Positions 51,068 to 58,922 of a DNA stretch of 64,000 bases are shown here, in pieces. The DNA lies in NCBI RefSeq assembly GCF_009789195.1, contig NZ_WSTC01000016.1:87742-151741 (forward strand). The letters run 5' to 3'. Made by a program: the position numbers and the translations under genes. The DNA comes from Paenibacillus sp. MMS18-CY102 (lineage in GTDB: Bacteria; Bacillota; Bacilli; Paenibacillales; Paenibacillaceae). The notes beneath the pieces are model-generated. The model ran no database searches and had not been told where the DNA came from. It was given only the letters and a program-made list of their open reading frames with translations. The number at the start of each line of letters is the position of its first letter. Positions within the stretch are counted from its first letter, which is position 1.

Positions 51068-51890
51068 TTATTTGAAATACATGAACCCGCCGCCCAGCGA
51101 GAAGAAGGAGGTAATGGCGTCAAAATGGGTCCGGTAGTTGATGCTGCGCCGCTGGCCCCACGTTGAAACGGCAATCCAGCGGTTGTCATTGACGTCGCGA
51201 TAATACTTCGTAATCGTAGCTCGAAAACTTGGATAAGTTCAGCGTAGTGACCGGAGAGTCAATTGTGAGGCCTGCTTTGACATAAGCAGCCGTATTGTCC
51301 AGTGTGAATGAGGCATCGCTTGTGACGCGCTTCAATGTTACTTTCTTATCGGTTGCGTATTTCTCTACGGCAGAGGCGAAGGACGAGACCGATGTTTCGC
51401 CAAGCACGCCTGGATCGATATAGCTATACATGGTATCCATATGCTTTGCTTGATGCGCGCTTTATTGTCCTCGCTGCGAATCCGGCCATGAATGCCTTCA
51501 ATCTCAGGGCGGTTGCGCTGGATTTGGCCGGTAACATCAGTTGGCGGACGGTTAACGTCGAATGTAATTTCCGTAAAAGCTGCCGCGCCATCAACATTCG
51601 ATTTCACTAAATACTGCATCGGCGGAATGAGCACCAATTGGGATGCTGGACCTTTCTGTTGCAGAAGGTTGCGGATCTGGCTAGTAACGCCGTCCCCGAT
51701 AAAAATATCGTAGGCATCCTCAATAGCCCCGATCGTAATATACCCGACCTCTTTCTCCTTTGAACCATCCACGAGCGGCACAAGATAGGCAAATGGGTTG
51801 CCGTCCACATCTATACGTCCAAGCTAGCCAGGTTCTTCAATTTTTCGGCATTGGAACCTTCACCGGCGCAGAAATCGAAGCGAATAGTTG
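51068..51890 (-). pseudogene. Degraded secreted-protein gene with several frameshifts
   Basis: Pieces of one protein lie in different frames of the minus strand: TIRFDFCAGEGSNAEKLKNL (about 51885-51825), IDVDGNPFAYLVPLVDGSKEKEVG onwards (51820 to about 51450), MDTMYSYIDPGVLGETSVSSF onwards (51440-51215) and TKYYRDVNDNRWIAVSTWG onwards to a stop at 51068. Breaks include a doubled AT (ATAT) near 51442 and a missing base near 51822. No start survives. Family not recognised. Confidence 0.65.
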
Positions 51891-51900
51891 AAGCAACAGA

Positions 51901-51951
51901 AAGGGGCTGTCCCAAAAGTCGATGGGCGACGACTTTTGGAACAGCCCCCTT
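51901..51951. terminator. Strong bidirectional hairpin terminator
   Basis: AAGGGGCTGTCCCAAAAGTCG pairs with CGACTTTTGGAACAGCCCCCTT (one mismatch, eight-base loop). It lies just downstream of the peroxiredoxin gene on the minus strand and has the common Paenibacillus terminator form. Confidence 0.7.
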
Positions 51952-51962
51952 GCAAAATTGCT

Positions 51963-52604
51963 CTATAGCAACTTCAGTTGGTTAATAATATCCTGCGGTT
52001 CCGAACGTCTCATGAAATCAGGATTGACATTAGCCGAACGAATCACGCCGGACTGGTCGATGATGAATGTTGAGGGGATCGGGAGAATCCAGCTGTCGGT
52101 AGCGTTGTATTCGTCCAGGTTTATTTTGAGCTTATTCGCCATAACCTCTTGCAGATAGGACGGAACCTGGAATAGGACATTATAGCTAGCGGCGACTGAG
52201 CCATCCTTATCGCTAAGCACGGGGAACTGAAGGCTTTCTTTGGACTGCTGGGCAAGCGAATTGTCCAGGCTTTGTGGGCTTAGGGCAATCAACTGTCCAT
52301 TAAGCGCTTCAATTTCCGGCAAAATGTTCTGGTAAGCACGAAGCTGGATATTGCAGAAAGGGCACCAGCCTCCGCGATAAAAGGTCAATACGACCGGGCC
52401 TTTGGCAAGCTGTTCGTATAGATTCACTGTGGCACCTGATGAATGGCTCAAGGTGAAGTCTACCGCTTTGCTGCCCTCTGGCAAGCCGTATTGAACTCCT
52501 GATTGTTGCTGCTCCCGAATCAAGCGGAATATTTCACTTTGAACATCCTGAGGCACTTTCGCTACAAACTGTTTTTTCACTTCTTCGAGCGTTTGGTTCA
52601 GCAT
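51963..52604 (-). CDS. Peroxiredoxin (AhpC/TSA family)
   Basis: 213 aa from ATG 52604 (GGAG 11 bases upstream; the ATG at 52622 precedes it). Thioredoxin-fold peroxidase with the motif FYRGGWCPFCNIQLRAYQ, peroxidatic Cys81 and Cys84 three residues on. It probably reduces peroxides with thioredoxin or another thiol. A perfect palindrome (AAAAATACC-GACC-GGTATTTTT) lies 30 bp upstream, suggesting repression by a TetR-type regulator not encoded nearby. Confidence 0.88.
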   Translation of the reverse strand: MLNQTLEEVKKQFVAKVPQDVQSEIFRLIREQQQSGVQYGLPEGSKAVDFTLSHSSGATVNLYEQLAKGPVVLTFYRGGWCPFCNIQLRAYQNILPEIEALNGQLIALSPQSLDNSLAQQSKESLQFPVLSDKDGSVAASYNVLFQVPSYLQEVMANKLKINLDEYNATDSWILPIPSTFIIDQSGVIRSANVNPDFMRRSEPQDIINQLKLL

Positions 52605-52634
52605 TGGGTACTCTCTCCTCATTCTTTTGTAATA

Positions 52635-52656
52635 AAAAATACCGACCGGTATTTTT
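52635..52656. promoter_or_regulatory. Palindromic operator upstream of the peroxiredoxin
   Basis: AAAAATACC-GACC-GGTATTTTT, perfect 9-bp arms. ACCGACCGGT-type cores are typical TetR/AcrR sites. Confidence 0.6.
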
Positions 52657-52790
52657 AATATATCACAAAGAATCCTGTTGAAAAAGCAAATTTTTCTAAA
52701 GAATGGAAGATGTGACCGTACGCGAGTGACAGTAACGCCATAATAATTGTTTAGGCAACAGATTGTTAGCGGCTAAGCAACCCCCATTGC

Positions 52791-53306
52791 TCACGCCGCC
52801 GCCGTTGTGCGGGGCTTCACTCTTGGCGCGAATGGATGGTACAGTATGCATCCCAGTACGCCGCCAGCGGTGTTAAGAATGAGATCATCGACGTCAAATA
52901 ATCCGATATTGCATAGCAGCTGCGTGCATTCCAAGAGCAGGCTTACTGCGAACGAGAGGGCAAGCACTGCACCGTAGGTTAAGAAGCCCAGTTTTCTATG
53001 GGCAAAATAGGCAAGGAATAAGCCTAGCGGAATGAACAAGCCGATATTTCCGTATAGCTGGATGTATTCGTATGCTGCATGGCTTTCCATATTTCCTGCA
53101 ATGGTACGAAACGGGTCAAGATTGGCCCGCTCTAGCTGATAGGATAGCCGATCCGTATTGGCGAGTGCTGCCCTGCCTTGCCGCCATAGAAATCGAATGT
53201 TTACTTCACCAAACTTGAACAAAATGATTTTGGCTAAAATGTACATATATGCCATAAACAACACTGCAACCGGTATCGATAGCTTTGCTTGCATGCGCTT
53301 CATCAT
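52791..53306 (-). CDS. VanZ family membrane protein
   Basis: 171 aa; start ATG 53306 or 53303 after AAAGGCGG. It has four or five hydrophobic segments and the VanZ pattern NIGLFIPLGLFLAYFAHRKLG, then SFAVSLLLECTQLLCNIGLFDVDDLILNTAGGVLGC. Possible role in glycopeptide tolerance or envelope maintenance. It is a standalone gene and a shorter relative of the VanZ protein at 10881. Confidence 0.88.
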   Translation of the reverse strand: MMKRMQAKLSIPVAVLFMAYMYILAKIILFKFGEVNIRFLWRQGRAALANTDRLSYQLERANLDPFRTIAGNMESHAAYEYIQLYGNIGLFIPLGLFLAYFAHRKLGFLTYGAVLALSFAVSLLLECTQLLCNIGLFDVDDLILNTAGGVLGCILYHPFAPRVKPRTTAAA

Positions 53307-53496
53307 CTGCATCCCGCCTTTCTCTATTCAGCATAGAGCAGCGGGTTTAATTAAACATAATTAAAACCTTTCGATTTTCTTAATAGTCGGTGGTTTTATG
53401 TTTTCGTTAATCCCACAAATAGCGAAATGAAATTACGCTATTTGTGTTAAACTGAGCAAAAGTTCACGTATACGTGCAGAGAAAGGTCGAACATTA

Positions 53497-55062
53497 TTGG
53501 AATCCATGACAGATCACAACAAACAACGCTATCGCTTTAGCGAAGCGCCGATATGGGAAATGCAGCGAAAGTATTATGAACAAGAAGGATTGAAGGCGTG
53601 GAATAACGACCAAGTGCCGCAATACATCACGAGCAATCCGATGATCGCCTCCGCATATGCAGAGATGATCTTCGGGCTCTTGCAGGATCAGGCGAATAAG
53701 GGATGCGCCTCGGAGCCTGTTTATATTGTGGAGCTTGGAGCAGGGGCTGGCCGCCTTGCTTACCATATCTTACATGAGTTGAGCCAGCTGAGGGAGTATG
53801 CGGGCATTCCGTTGCCTCCGCTGCGCTATATTATGACGGATTTGGCAATGAACAATGTGTTGGCCTGGCGGGAGCATCCTAGGCTACAACCGTTTATTGC
53901 GGAAGGGTTGCTGGATTTTGCGCGATTCGATGCGGTTCACGACACGGTTCTCAACCTCGTTGAGTCAGGCTTAACCATTAGTGAAGGTGATTTAGCGCAG
54001 CCGTTAATCATTGTGGCCAATTACTTCTTTGATAGCATTCCACAAGAATTGATTTACGTTGGTGAGGGGCACATTTATGAGGCGGATGTAATCATTGAAA
54101 CCCCCGAGCAGCAGGATTCGTTAAAACCGTCCGAGTGGTTGAGCCAAATCGAGCTAGAATACACGCATCGGCGAGCGCCCGAGTACGAACAAGAAACCTA
54201 CCCTTACCGAGAGGTTATCGCCATCTATCAGGAGCAATTGGAGGACTCGCATTTATTGTTTCCTGCCGCCGGGCTAGCTTGCTTGGAGCGGCTCAATCAG
54301 TTATCCCATGCGGGATTTTTACTGATTACTGCGGACAAAGGGGACCACTTGCTTGATAATTGGAAGTTTGCTGATCCGCCGGAGCTGATTTTGCATGGCA
54401 GCTTTTCTTTAACGGCTAATTACCACGCGATTCAGCATGCTTTTGAACAAAGAGGGGCAGTGGCGCTTTACCCCCCACATCATTATAAAAATATAAACGT
54501 CGGCTGTATTCTCCATCTGGACCAGCCGAAGGGTTACCCCCATACAAGATTAGCCTACCGCCGCTGTATCGAACGTTTTGGCCCGGATGAGTTCTTCTCC
54601 CTGAAGGAATGGGTCGATGGCAACTTAGGCAGCATGGGCATGCAGCAGCTATTAAGCTTTTGGCGCTTGGGCGGATACGATGCGGAATTTTTCATTCAAA
54701 GTGCGAAGCAGATCGTAAGCCTGCTGCCAGATGCGAATGATGAGGAAAAGCAGGATTTGTTAAGAGGCATACAATTGATGTGGTCATCGTACTATGCTAT
54801 GGAGCAGCGTTATGATCTAGCGCTCGATGCGGGATTGGTGCTGTTCGATATGGACATGTACGAAGAATCCAAGTATTTTCTGGAAATATCGGTTAACCAC
54901 AACGATGAGGAAGCCGTATCAACCGTATACTATTGCTTGGCCATCTGTTGCTTCGAGTTGGAGCTGGAGGAAGAGGCATTGGGCCACACCAGGAAGTTGT
55001 TAGAGCTGGAGCCTGACCATGAAGAAGCGTTGGCCATGCTAAGCGAATTTGAGCTGCGTTAA
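53497..55062 (+). CDS. SAM-dependent methyltransferase (MidA/NDUFAF7-like) with TPR C-terminus
   Basis: 521 aa from TTG 53497 (an ATG lies at 53506). Residues about 70-350 have the MidA-type fold: VYIVELGAGAGRLAYHIL (motif I), YIMTDLAMNN, and VANYFFDSIPQELIYV, the conserved substrate-site segment. The last ~140 residues form three TPR-like helical pairs (ALDAGLVLFDMDMYEESKYFLEISVNHNDEEA, EEEALGHTRKLLELEPDHEEAL). MidA relatives are protein-arginine methyltransferases; the TPR part may bind a protein partner. Monocistronic, with its own terminator. Confidence 0.85.
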   Translation: MESMTDHNKQRYRFSEAPIWEMQRKYYEQEGLKAWNNDQVPQYITSNPMIASAYAEMIFGLLQDQANKGCASEPVYIVELGAGAGRLAYHILHELSQLREYAGIPLPPLRYIMTDLAMNNVLAWREHPRLQPFIAEGLLDFARFDAVHDTVLNLVESGLTISEGDLAQPLIIVANYFFDSIPQELIYVGEGHIYEADVIIETPEQQDSLKPSEWLSQIELEYTHRRAPEYEQETYPYREVIAIYQEQLEDSHLLFPAAGLACLERLNQLSHAGFLLITADKGDHLLDNWKFADPPELILHGSFSLTANYHAIQHAFEQRGAVALYPPHHYKNINVGCILHLDQPKGYPHTRLAYRRCIERFGPDEFFSLKEWVDGNLGSMGMQQLLSFWRLGGYDAEFFIQSAKQIVSLLPDANDEEKQDLLRGIQLMWSSYYAMEQRYDLALDAGLVLFDMDMYEESKYFLEISVNHNDEEAVSTVYYCLAICCFELELEEEALGHTRKLLELEPDHEEALAMLSEFELR

Positions 55063-55079
55063 CCAATGCGTTAAGGAAT

Positions 55080-55128
55080 ACAGCAGTCTAGGGCGTGTCC
55101 TTCCCCGTCCTTAGGCTGCTGTTTTTTA
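55080..55128 (+). terminator. Rho-independent terminator
   Basis: ACAGCAGTCTAGGG / CCTTAGGCTGCTGT with a long loop, followed by six T residues. Confidence 0.82.
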
Positions 55129-55182
55129 TTGCACAACCGGGAGTTGATGTTGGCTAAGCAGATAAGGTGTTTCATCCTTATA

Positions 55183-55211
55183 TTGACATATCAAATTAAC
55201 AGTACTACAAT
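55183..55211 (+). promoter_or_regulatory. Promoter of the blaI-blaR1 operon
   Basis: TTGACA (55183-55188), 17 bp, TACAAT (55206-55211). The -10 lies inside the BlaI-type operator 55203-55219. Confidence 0.88.
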
Positions 55212-55219
55212 GCGTAGTA
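55203..55219. promoter_or_regulatory. BlaI/MecI-type operator 1
   Basis: TACTAC-AATGC-GTAGTA, perfect 6-bp arms, covering the -10 of the blaI promoter. This is the TACTACAxxxxGTAGTA pattern of BlaI/MecI sites. Confidence 0.8.
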
Positions 55220-55236
55220 TATAAGGATGTGATGGC

Positions 55237-55668
55237 GTGAATATCAAAAAGCTGAATGTGGACGGAGAGGGATTGAATCGCTTTTTTGGTCCGCTTGAAG
55301 CGAGGATTATGGACCTGCTCTGGTCTTCCGAGGGCATGAGCATCAAGGAAGTTCAATCGATTCTTAATCAGAACAACCCGATTTCCATTAATGCGGTAAC
55401 AACGGTTATGAACCGCCTGCTGTCCAAAGGCCACCTGTCCAAAGTGCTAATCGGAACCGGCCGCACTCAAGCGTCGCGGTTCAGCACGGTACAGTCGAAG
55501 GAGCAGTTTCTCTCGGACCAGACGAAGGCGGTATCGCAGGGGCTTATTCAGGAGTACGGCAGCTTGGTCGTCAGCCATATGATCGATGCGCTTGAGGATG
55601 TGGACCAAGAGCTGATTGCGAAGCTGGAAAGTAAATTAAGCGAAATTAAAAAGAGGAACAAGAAATGA
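55237..55668 (+). CDS. blaI: BlaI/MecI family repressor
   Basis: 143 aa from GTG 55237, after AAGGATG. Winged helix: LNRFFGPLEARIMDLLWSSEGMSIKEVQSILNQ, NAVTTVMNRLLSKGHLSK. The C-terminal dimerisation helices end EDVDQELIAKLESKLSEIKKR. It represses its own promoter and, from the second operator at 56489-56505, probably the lgt-hydrolase pair. The start of blaR1 overlaps its stop by 4 bp. The usual cleavage-site residues before the dimerisation part (an Asn-Phe) are not obvious. Confidence 0.9.
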   Translation: MNIKKLNVDGEGLNRFFGPLEARIMDLLWSSEGMSIKEVQSILNQNNPISINAVTTVMNRLLSKGHLSKVLIGTGRTQASRFSTVQSKEQFLSDQTKAVSQGLIQEYGSLVVSHMIDALEDVDQELIAKLESKLSEIKKRNKK

Positions 55669-56465
55669 GCCCCCGGGTTAAGCTTAAATGGATAGCTGTG
55701 ATGGCGCCTGTTTTTATGGCATTGTTCGTCGTTCAGCTTACGCTGTACATTGTCAACGCTGCTGCGGGCAATGAAGCGCAGTGTATGCTCGTCACTTACA
55801 TCGAAGGCGGGCTCATTCTCGGATATACACTTGCTAGAGCCATTTGGCGGATCGCTGCACAAGTGTATTTATCGAAGAAGTGGCTTAAGCATTTTCGCTC
55901 AATTCAGGATACCAAGTTATCGAAGCGCCTAGCCTATAAGTACCGCAGCTTGGGAACTGAAATTGTAGTTGTGAGGGACGAATCGTTTGTGGCGTTAGCC
56001 ATTGGCATGCGGAGGCCGGCTATCGTTGTTTCGACGGCTGTACTCCATATGTTCGATGATAAAGAAGTGAATGCGATCATTCTGCATGAATGGCATCATT
56101 GCCTGAATCGTGATAACGCGAAGTTGTTTCTCATCAAGCTGCAGGCAGAAGCGTTTGGGTATTTGCCGATTATGCGTGCCATCTTTCGCTATTGCCAAAC
56201 CTGGACGGAACTGGCCGCCGACCGCTTTGCCATGCGCCGGATGGGTACGGCACTGCCTTTGGCCAGTGTACTTCTGAAGCTTTCGAAGTTATCTCGCGGC
56301 AGGCTTCACTCCGCTGCCCTACATTTTACGACTGCCACGATGGATTATCGCATCGCGCAAGTTCTTGAGCCCGACAAGCCAATAAAGGTAAAGGTTGCTT
56401 GGCGCAGGCCGCTTATGATATCCGTTATGCTGCTGCTATTGTTGCTTCTAAGTGGGGATTCTTAG
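55665..56465 (+). CDS. blaR1: M56/BlaR1-type membrane metallopeptidase without sensor domain
   Basis: 266 aa. Two N-terminal helices, a cytoplasmic zinc peptidase site HEWHH (141-145, HExxH; Glu182 in TELAADRFA as third ligand) and a C-terminal hydrophobic helix ending in a few residues. It is about half the length of BlaR1 because the extracellular penicillin-binding domain is absent. Paired with BlaI it probably transmits an envelope signal by cleaving BlaI, with the signal read by another part or partner. It is not a beta-lactam sensor of the classical type. Confidence 0.82.
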   Translation: MSPRVKLKWIAVMAPVFMALFVVQLTLYIVNAAAGNEAQCMLVTYIEGGLILGYTLARAIWRIAAQVYLSKKWLKHFRSIQDTKLSKRLAYKYRSLGTEIVVVRDESFVALAIGMRRPAIVVSTAVLHMFDDKEVNAIILHEWHHCLNRDNAKLFLIKLQAEAFGYLPIMRAIFRYCQTWTELAADRFAMRRMGTALPLASVLLKLSKLSRGRLHSAALHFTTATMDYRIAQVLEPDKPIKVKVAWRRPLMISVMLLLLLLLSGDS

Positions 56466-56488
56466 CCCCACATTTTTTTGAATAATCA

Positions 56489-56505
56489 TACTACACAATG
56501 TAGTC
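56489..56505. promoter_or_regulatory. BlaI/MecI-type operator 2 before lgt
   Basis: ACTACA-CAA-TGTAGT (56490-56504), perfect 6-bp arms. A candidate promoter TTGAAT (56478-56483), 17 bp, TAGTCT (56501-56506) overlaps it. It matches operator 1 in its half sites, so BlaI probably controls lgt from here. Confidence 0.72.
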
Positions 56506-56524
56506 TAATTGAGGGAGGATGGCG

Positions 56525-57310
56525 ATGAGCATTGTATTATTTAAGATCGGAGAGTTTACGATCTACACGCATGGCGTTATCACAGCTCTAGCAGCTTTGT
56601 TGGCGCTGGGTATGGCTCATTATTTAGCAGCGAACACCCCATTTCGGGAGCATGTACTGAATATGGTGCCTTATCTGTTTGTTGGGGCGATTCTGTTTGC
56701 GCGAATCTGGCATGTTTTCTTTTTTCAATGGGGGTACTACTCGAAGCACTTATCAGAAATCGTAGCGATCTGGAACGGCGGAATTTCGGTGCAAGGCTCG
56801 TTAATTGGCGGCTTCTTGGCGATGCTCTACTATACGAGGAAGCATCACATTTCCTTCTGGAAGCTTGCCGATTTATTGGCTCCGGCTATCGTGTTAGGCC
56901 AATCAATTGGCAGAATCGCCTGTTTTATGAATGGAGATGCGTTCGGATCACCGACTGGACTGGGCTTCGGCATGGTTTATCGCGAAGGCACGGGTGCTTA
57001 TGAGGCATATGGTTCCCAGCCGTTATGGCCAGCAGAGCTGTTCGAGAGCCAGTGGGACCTGATTGTATTCACCCTTCTCATGCTAGTAAGGAGAAGAAAA
57101 TGGACAGCCGGCTTGTTGTTCTTGGCTTATAATATCCTATACTCGTTCGGGCGGTTTAACTTGGAGTGGCTGAGAGGGGATTCCCCGCGTTACGCGTTCC
57201 ATTGGACGGCTGGGCAATGGACCAGCTTTTGCGTTATTGTAGCTAGCTTGGGCATGATGGCCTTTCTTTATTTGTTGGACCGAACCAAGGCGAAGGAGGG
57301 ATTGCACTGA
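56525..57310 (+). CDS. lgt: Prolipoprotein diacylglyceryl transferase paralogue
   Basis: 261 aa; I choose ATG 56525, six bases after GGGAGG, over the ATG at 56519, which abuts it. Seven hydrophobic segments and the Lgt signature GRIACFMNGDAFG (about 129-141, including Arg130). The GGISVQGSLIGG segment has Gln90 where E. coli Lgt has the important His103. It transfers a diacylglyceryl group to the lipobox Cys of prolipoproteins. Placed under a BlaI operator and next to a lipase-like hydrolase, it is probably an extra, inducible copy; the main lgt should be elsewhere. Confidence 0.88.
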   Translation: MSIVLFKIGEFTIYTHGVITALAALLALGMAHYLAANTPFREHVLNMVPYLFVGAILFARIWHVFFFQWGYYSKHLSEIVAIWNGGISVQGSLIGGFLAMLYYTRKHHISFWKLADLLAPAIVLGQSIGRIACFMNGDAFGSPTGLGFGMVYREGTGAYEAYGSQPLWPAELFESQWDLIVFTLLMLVRRRKWTAGLLFLAYNILYSFGRFNLEWLRGDSPRYAFHWTAGQWTSFCVIVASLGMMAFLYLLDRTKAKEGLH

Positions 57311-58731
57311 AAGGGTTAGAGATCAGCATGGCCATAACCTTTGCTTTAATCTTAGGCAGGTATGTAATGGGCAACCCAATAAGAGGAAAAATGAGGCGAA
57401 TTATCTGGAGCCTAACTGTGGCAATGATAGCTGCTCATGTTGTGTTTGAAGGCATACGCTTGCAAATGATCCTATGCTATGCCTGTTATATAATGCTGGG
57501 GTTAAGTATCGTTATGCGTAAAATGCTAAAGGGCAAGAAGCAGTTAACAGGCACACCCAGTAGGTTGAAGCGGATAATCATCGGTGTTGTTGGGTCACTG
57601 GCGTTGTCGGCAGCCCTCTGGATTCCGCTATATGCGCTGCCAACCATAAAGTTGCCGGAACCAACAGGTCCGTATGCGATTGGGGTGGCCAATTACAATT
57701 GGGTTGATAGGAACAGGATAGAACCATTTACTCACGATGGCTATAGGGAGGTGGCTGCCCGGATATGGTATCCGGCTTCCATGAAGTGGGATTTACAGCG
57801 GGCACCTTATGCATACGATTCGCAGCAGTTGCAAGAGATTACAAAAGAACAACCGCTATACGCATTATTTGGCTCACTCATGAGTGCTCGAACACATTCG
57901 TACGAGTCTGCCATTGTTGCGCCGGATTTGGCCCGATATCCCGTCCTGCTGATGTCTCCGGGTTATGGAATGTCCAGTTACATGTATACAAGCTTCACGG
58001 AGGAAATGGCCAGCCATGGTTATATCGTTGTAGCTGTTGAGCATTCTTATTTCTCGATTCTTCCGGCTTTTTCTGCTGCAGGCCAAGTGAGAAAAGGAAT
58101 GGTCGAGCTGGATCCTTTCGATTGGCCCTCTATGGCGGCTGATACGCAAAATCGGGTGGAGGATATGAAATTTGCCTTAGGCCAGCTCGAACGAATTAAT
58201 GGGGCTGATCCTCAGTCCATATTGAACGGCAAATTAGATTTGCAACGTATCGGAGCGTTCGGCCATTCTGGCGGCGGCGCAGTTGCCATGCAGTTGTTGA
58301 GCCAGGATGGGCGTGTCTCAGCAGCCGTTCAGATGGATGGTTTTCCATATGGGCAATATATGAATAATGGGTTGGCGAAGCCTTTCATGTACATGCTAGA
58401 ACCGTCAAATGAGGCGTTTGCATCTAAAAGCCTCTCGGAATCGGTATGGTCCGATCCTTCTGAGTATCCGGGGCTTCTCACAATAGAAGATTACCATCGT
58501 GAAGCTGAAGAGGTTAGCCGTAGAATGAAAGGGATATTCAAGCATGGCGGAACCAAATGGATTGTGCCTGAAGCCCATCATTTTAGCTTCACGGATTTAA
58601 CATTAATCGCTCCCCTCCTATTCCCACCCAATATGGCATTGCAAAATGATATAAAGAAAAACCTGTTGCATTTCTTTGATGAACAGTTCAAAGGAGTATC
58701 TGGGGGAAGCACTGTACAGGCGGCTGGATGA
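57307..58731 (+). CDS. Alpha/beta hydrolase (PAF-acetylhydrolase-like) with likely CTG start
   Basis: Membrane-linked alpha/beta hydrolase. A perfect AAGGAGGG (57292-57299) is seven bases before CTG 57307, which overlaps the lgt stop as CTGA. From there the protein reads LKGLEISMAITFALILGRY, a normal opening for this family. The first ATG, at 57328, has only AAAGGG 12 bases away. I take CTG as the start (474 aa). Three N-terminal helices precede a hydrolase domain with GHSGGG (319-324, Ser321) and the His in PEAHHFSF. Probably a phospholipase or lipid esterase, co-regulated with lgt. Confidence 0.78.
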   Translation: MKGLEISMAITFALILGRYVMGNPIRGKMRRIIWSLTVAMIAAHVVFEGIRLQMILCYACYIMLGLSIVMRKMLKGKKQLTGTPSRLKRIIIGVVGSLALSAALWIPLYALPTIKLPEPTGPYAIGVANYNWVDRNRIEPFTHDGYREVAARIWYPASMKWDLQRAPYAYDSQQLQEITKEQPLYALFGSLMSARTHSYESAIVAPDLARYPVLLMSPGYGMSSYMYTSFTEEMASHGYIVVAVEHSYFSILPAFSAAGQVRKGMVELDPFDWPSMAADTQNRVEDMKFALGQLERINGADPQSILNGKLDLQRIGAFGHSGGGAVAMQLLSQDGRVSAAVQMDGFPYGQYMNNGLAKPFMYMLEPSNEAFASKSLSESVWSDPSEYPGLLTIEDYHREAEEVSRRMKGIFKHGGTKWIVPEAHHFSFTDLTLIAPLLFPPNMALQNDIKKNLLHFFDEQFKGVSGGSTVQAAG

Positions 58732-58794
58732 GGCATGGCAACAGGAAGCCCATTCCAAATTATGAGTTGACTGCTAGAAGGAAAGGCGTTACTA

Positions 58795-58823
58795 TTACAT
58801 TATTCCTAGTAAGTCTATATGAT
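58795..58823 (+). promoter_or_regulatory. Promoter upstream of the flavin monooxygenase leader
   Basis: TTACAT (58795-58800), 17 bp, TATGAT (58818-58823). It lies between the hydrolase gene and a terminator-like hairpin that precedes the monooxygenase. Confidence 0.65.
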
Positions 58824-58851
58824 ATTACGAGTTAATGCGACCGGAACAACC

Positions 58852-58889
58852 GGAGCCCCCATCTTAATGGATGAGCGGGCTCCTTTTTT
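58852..58889 (+). terminator. Hairpin terminator in the leader of the monooxygenase
   Basis: GGAGCCC (58852-58858) / GGGCTCC (58877-58883) followed by six T. Because the promoter above lies upstream of it, it may attenuate the monooxygenase gene as well as end the previous operon. Confidence 0.65.
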
Positions 58890-58922
58890 ATTGCATTTGC
58901 ATCCCAAAGGAGAGTGCCTGCT

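Noticed and set aside
51901..51951. Hairpin similar to an IS end (GGGCTGTCCCAAAAGTCG)
   Set aside because: Both arms are present as a stem-loop with no transposase nearby, so a terminator is simpler.
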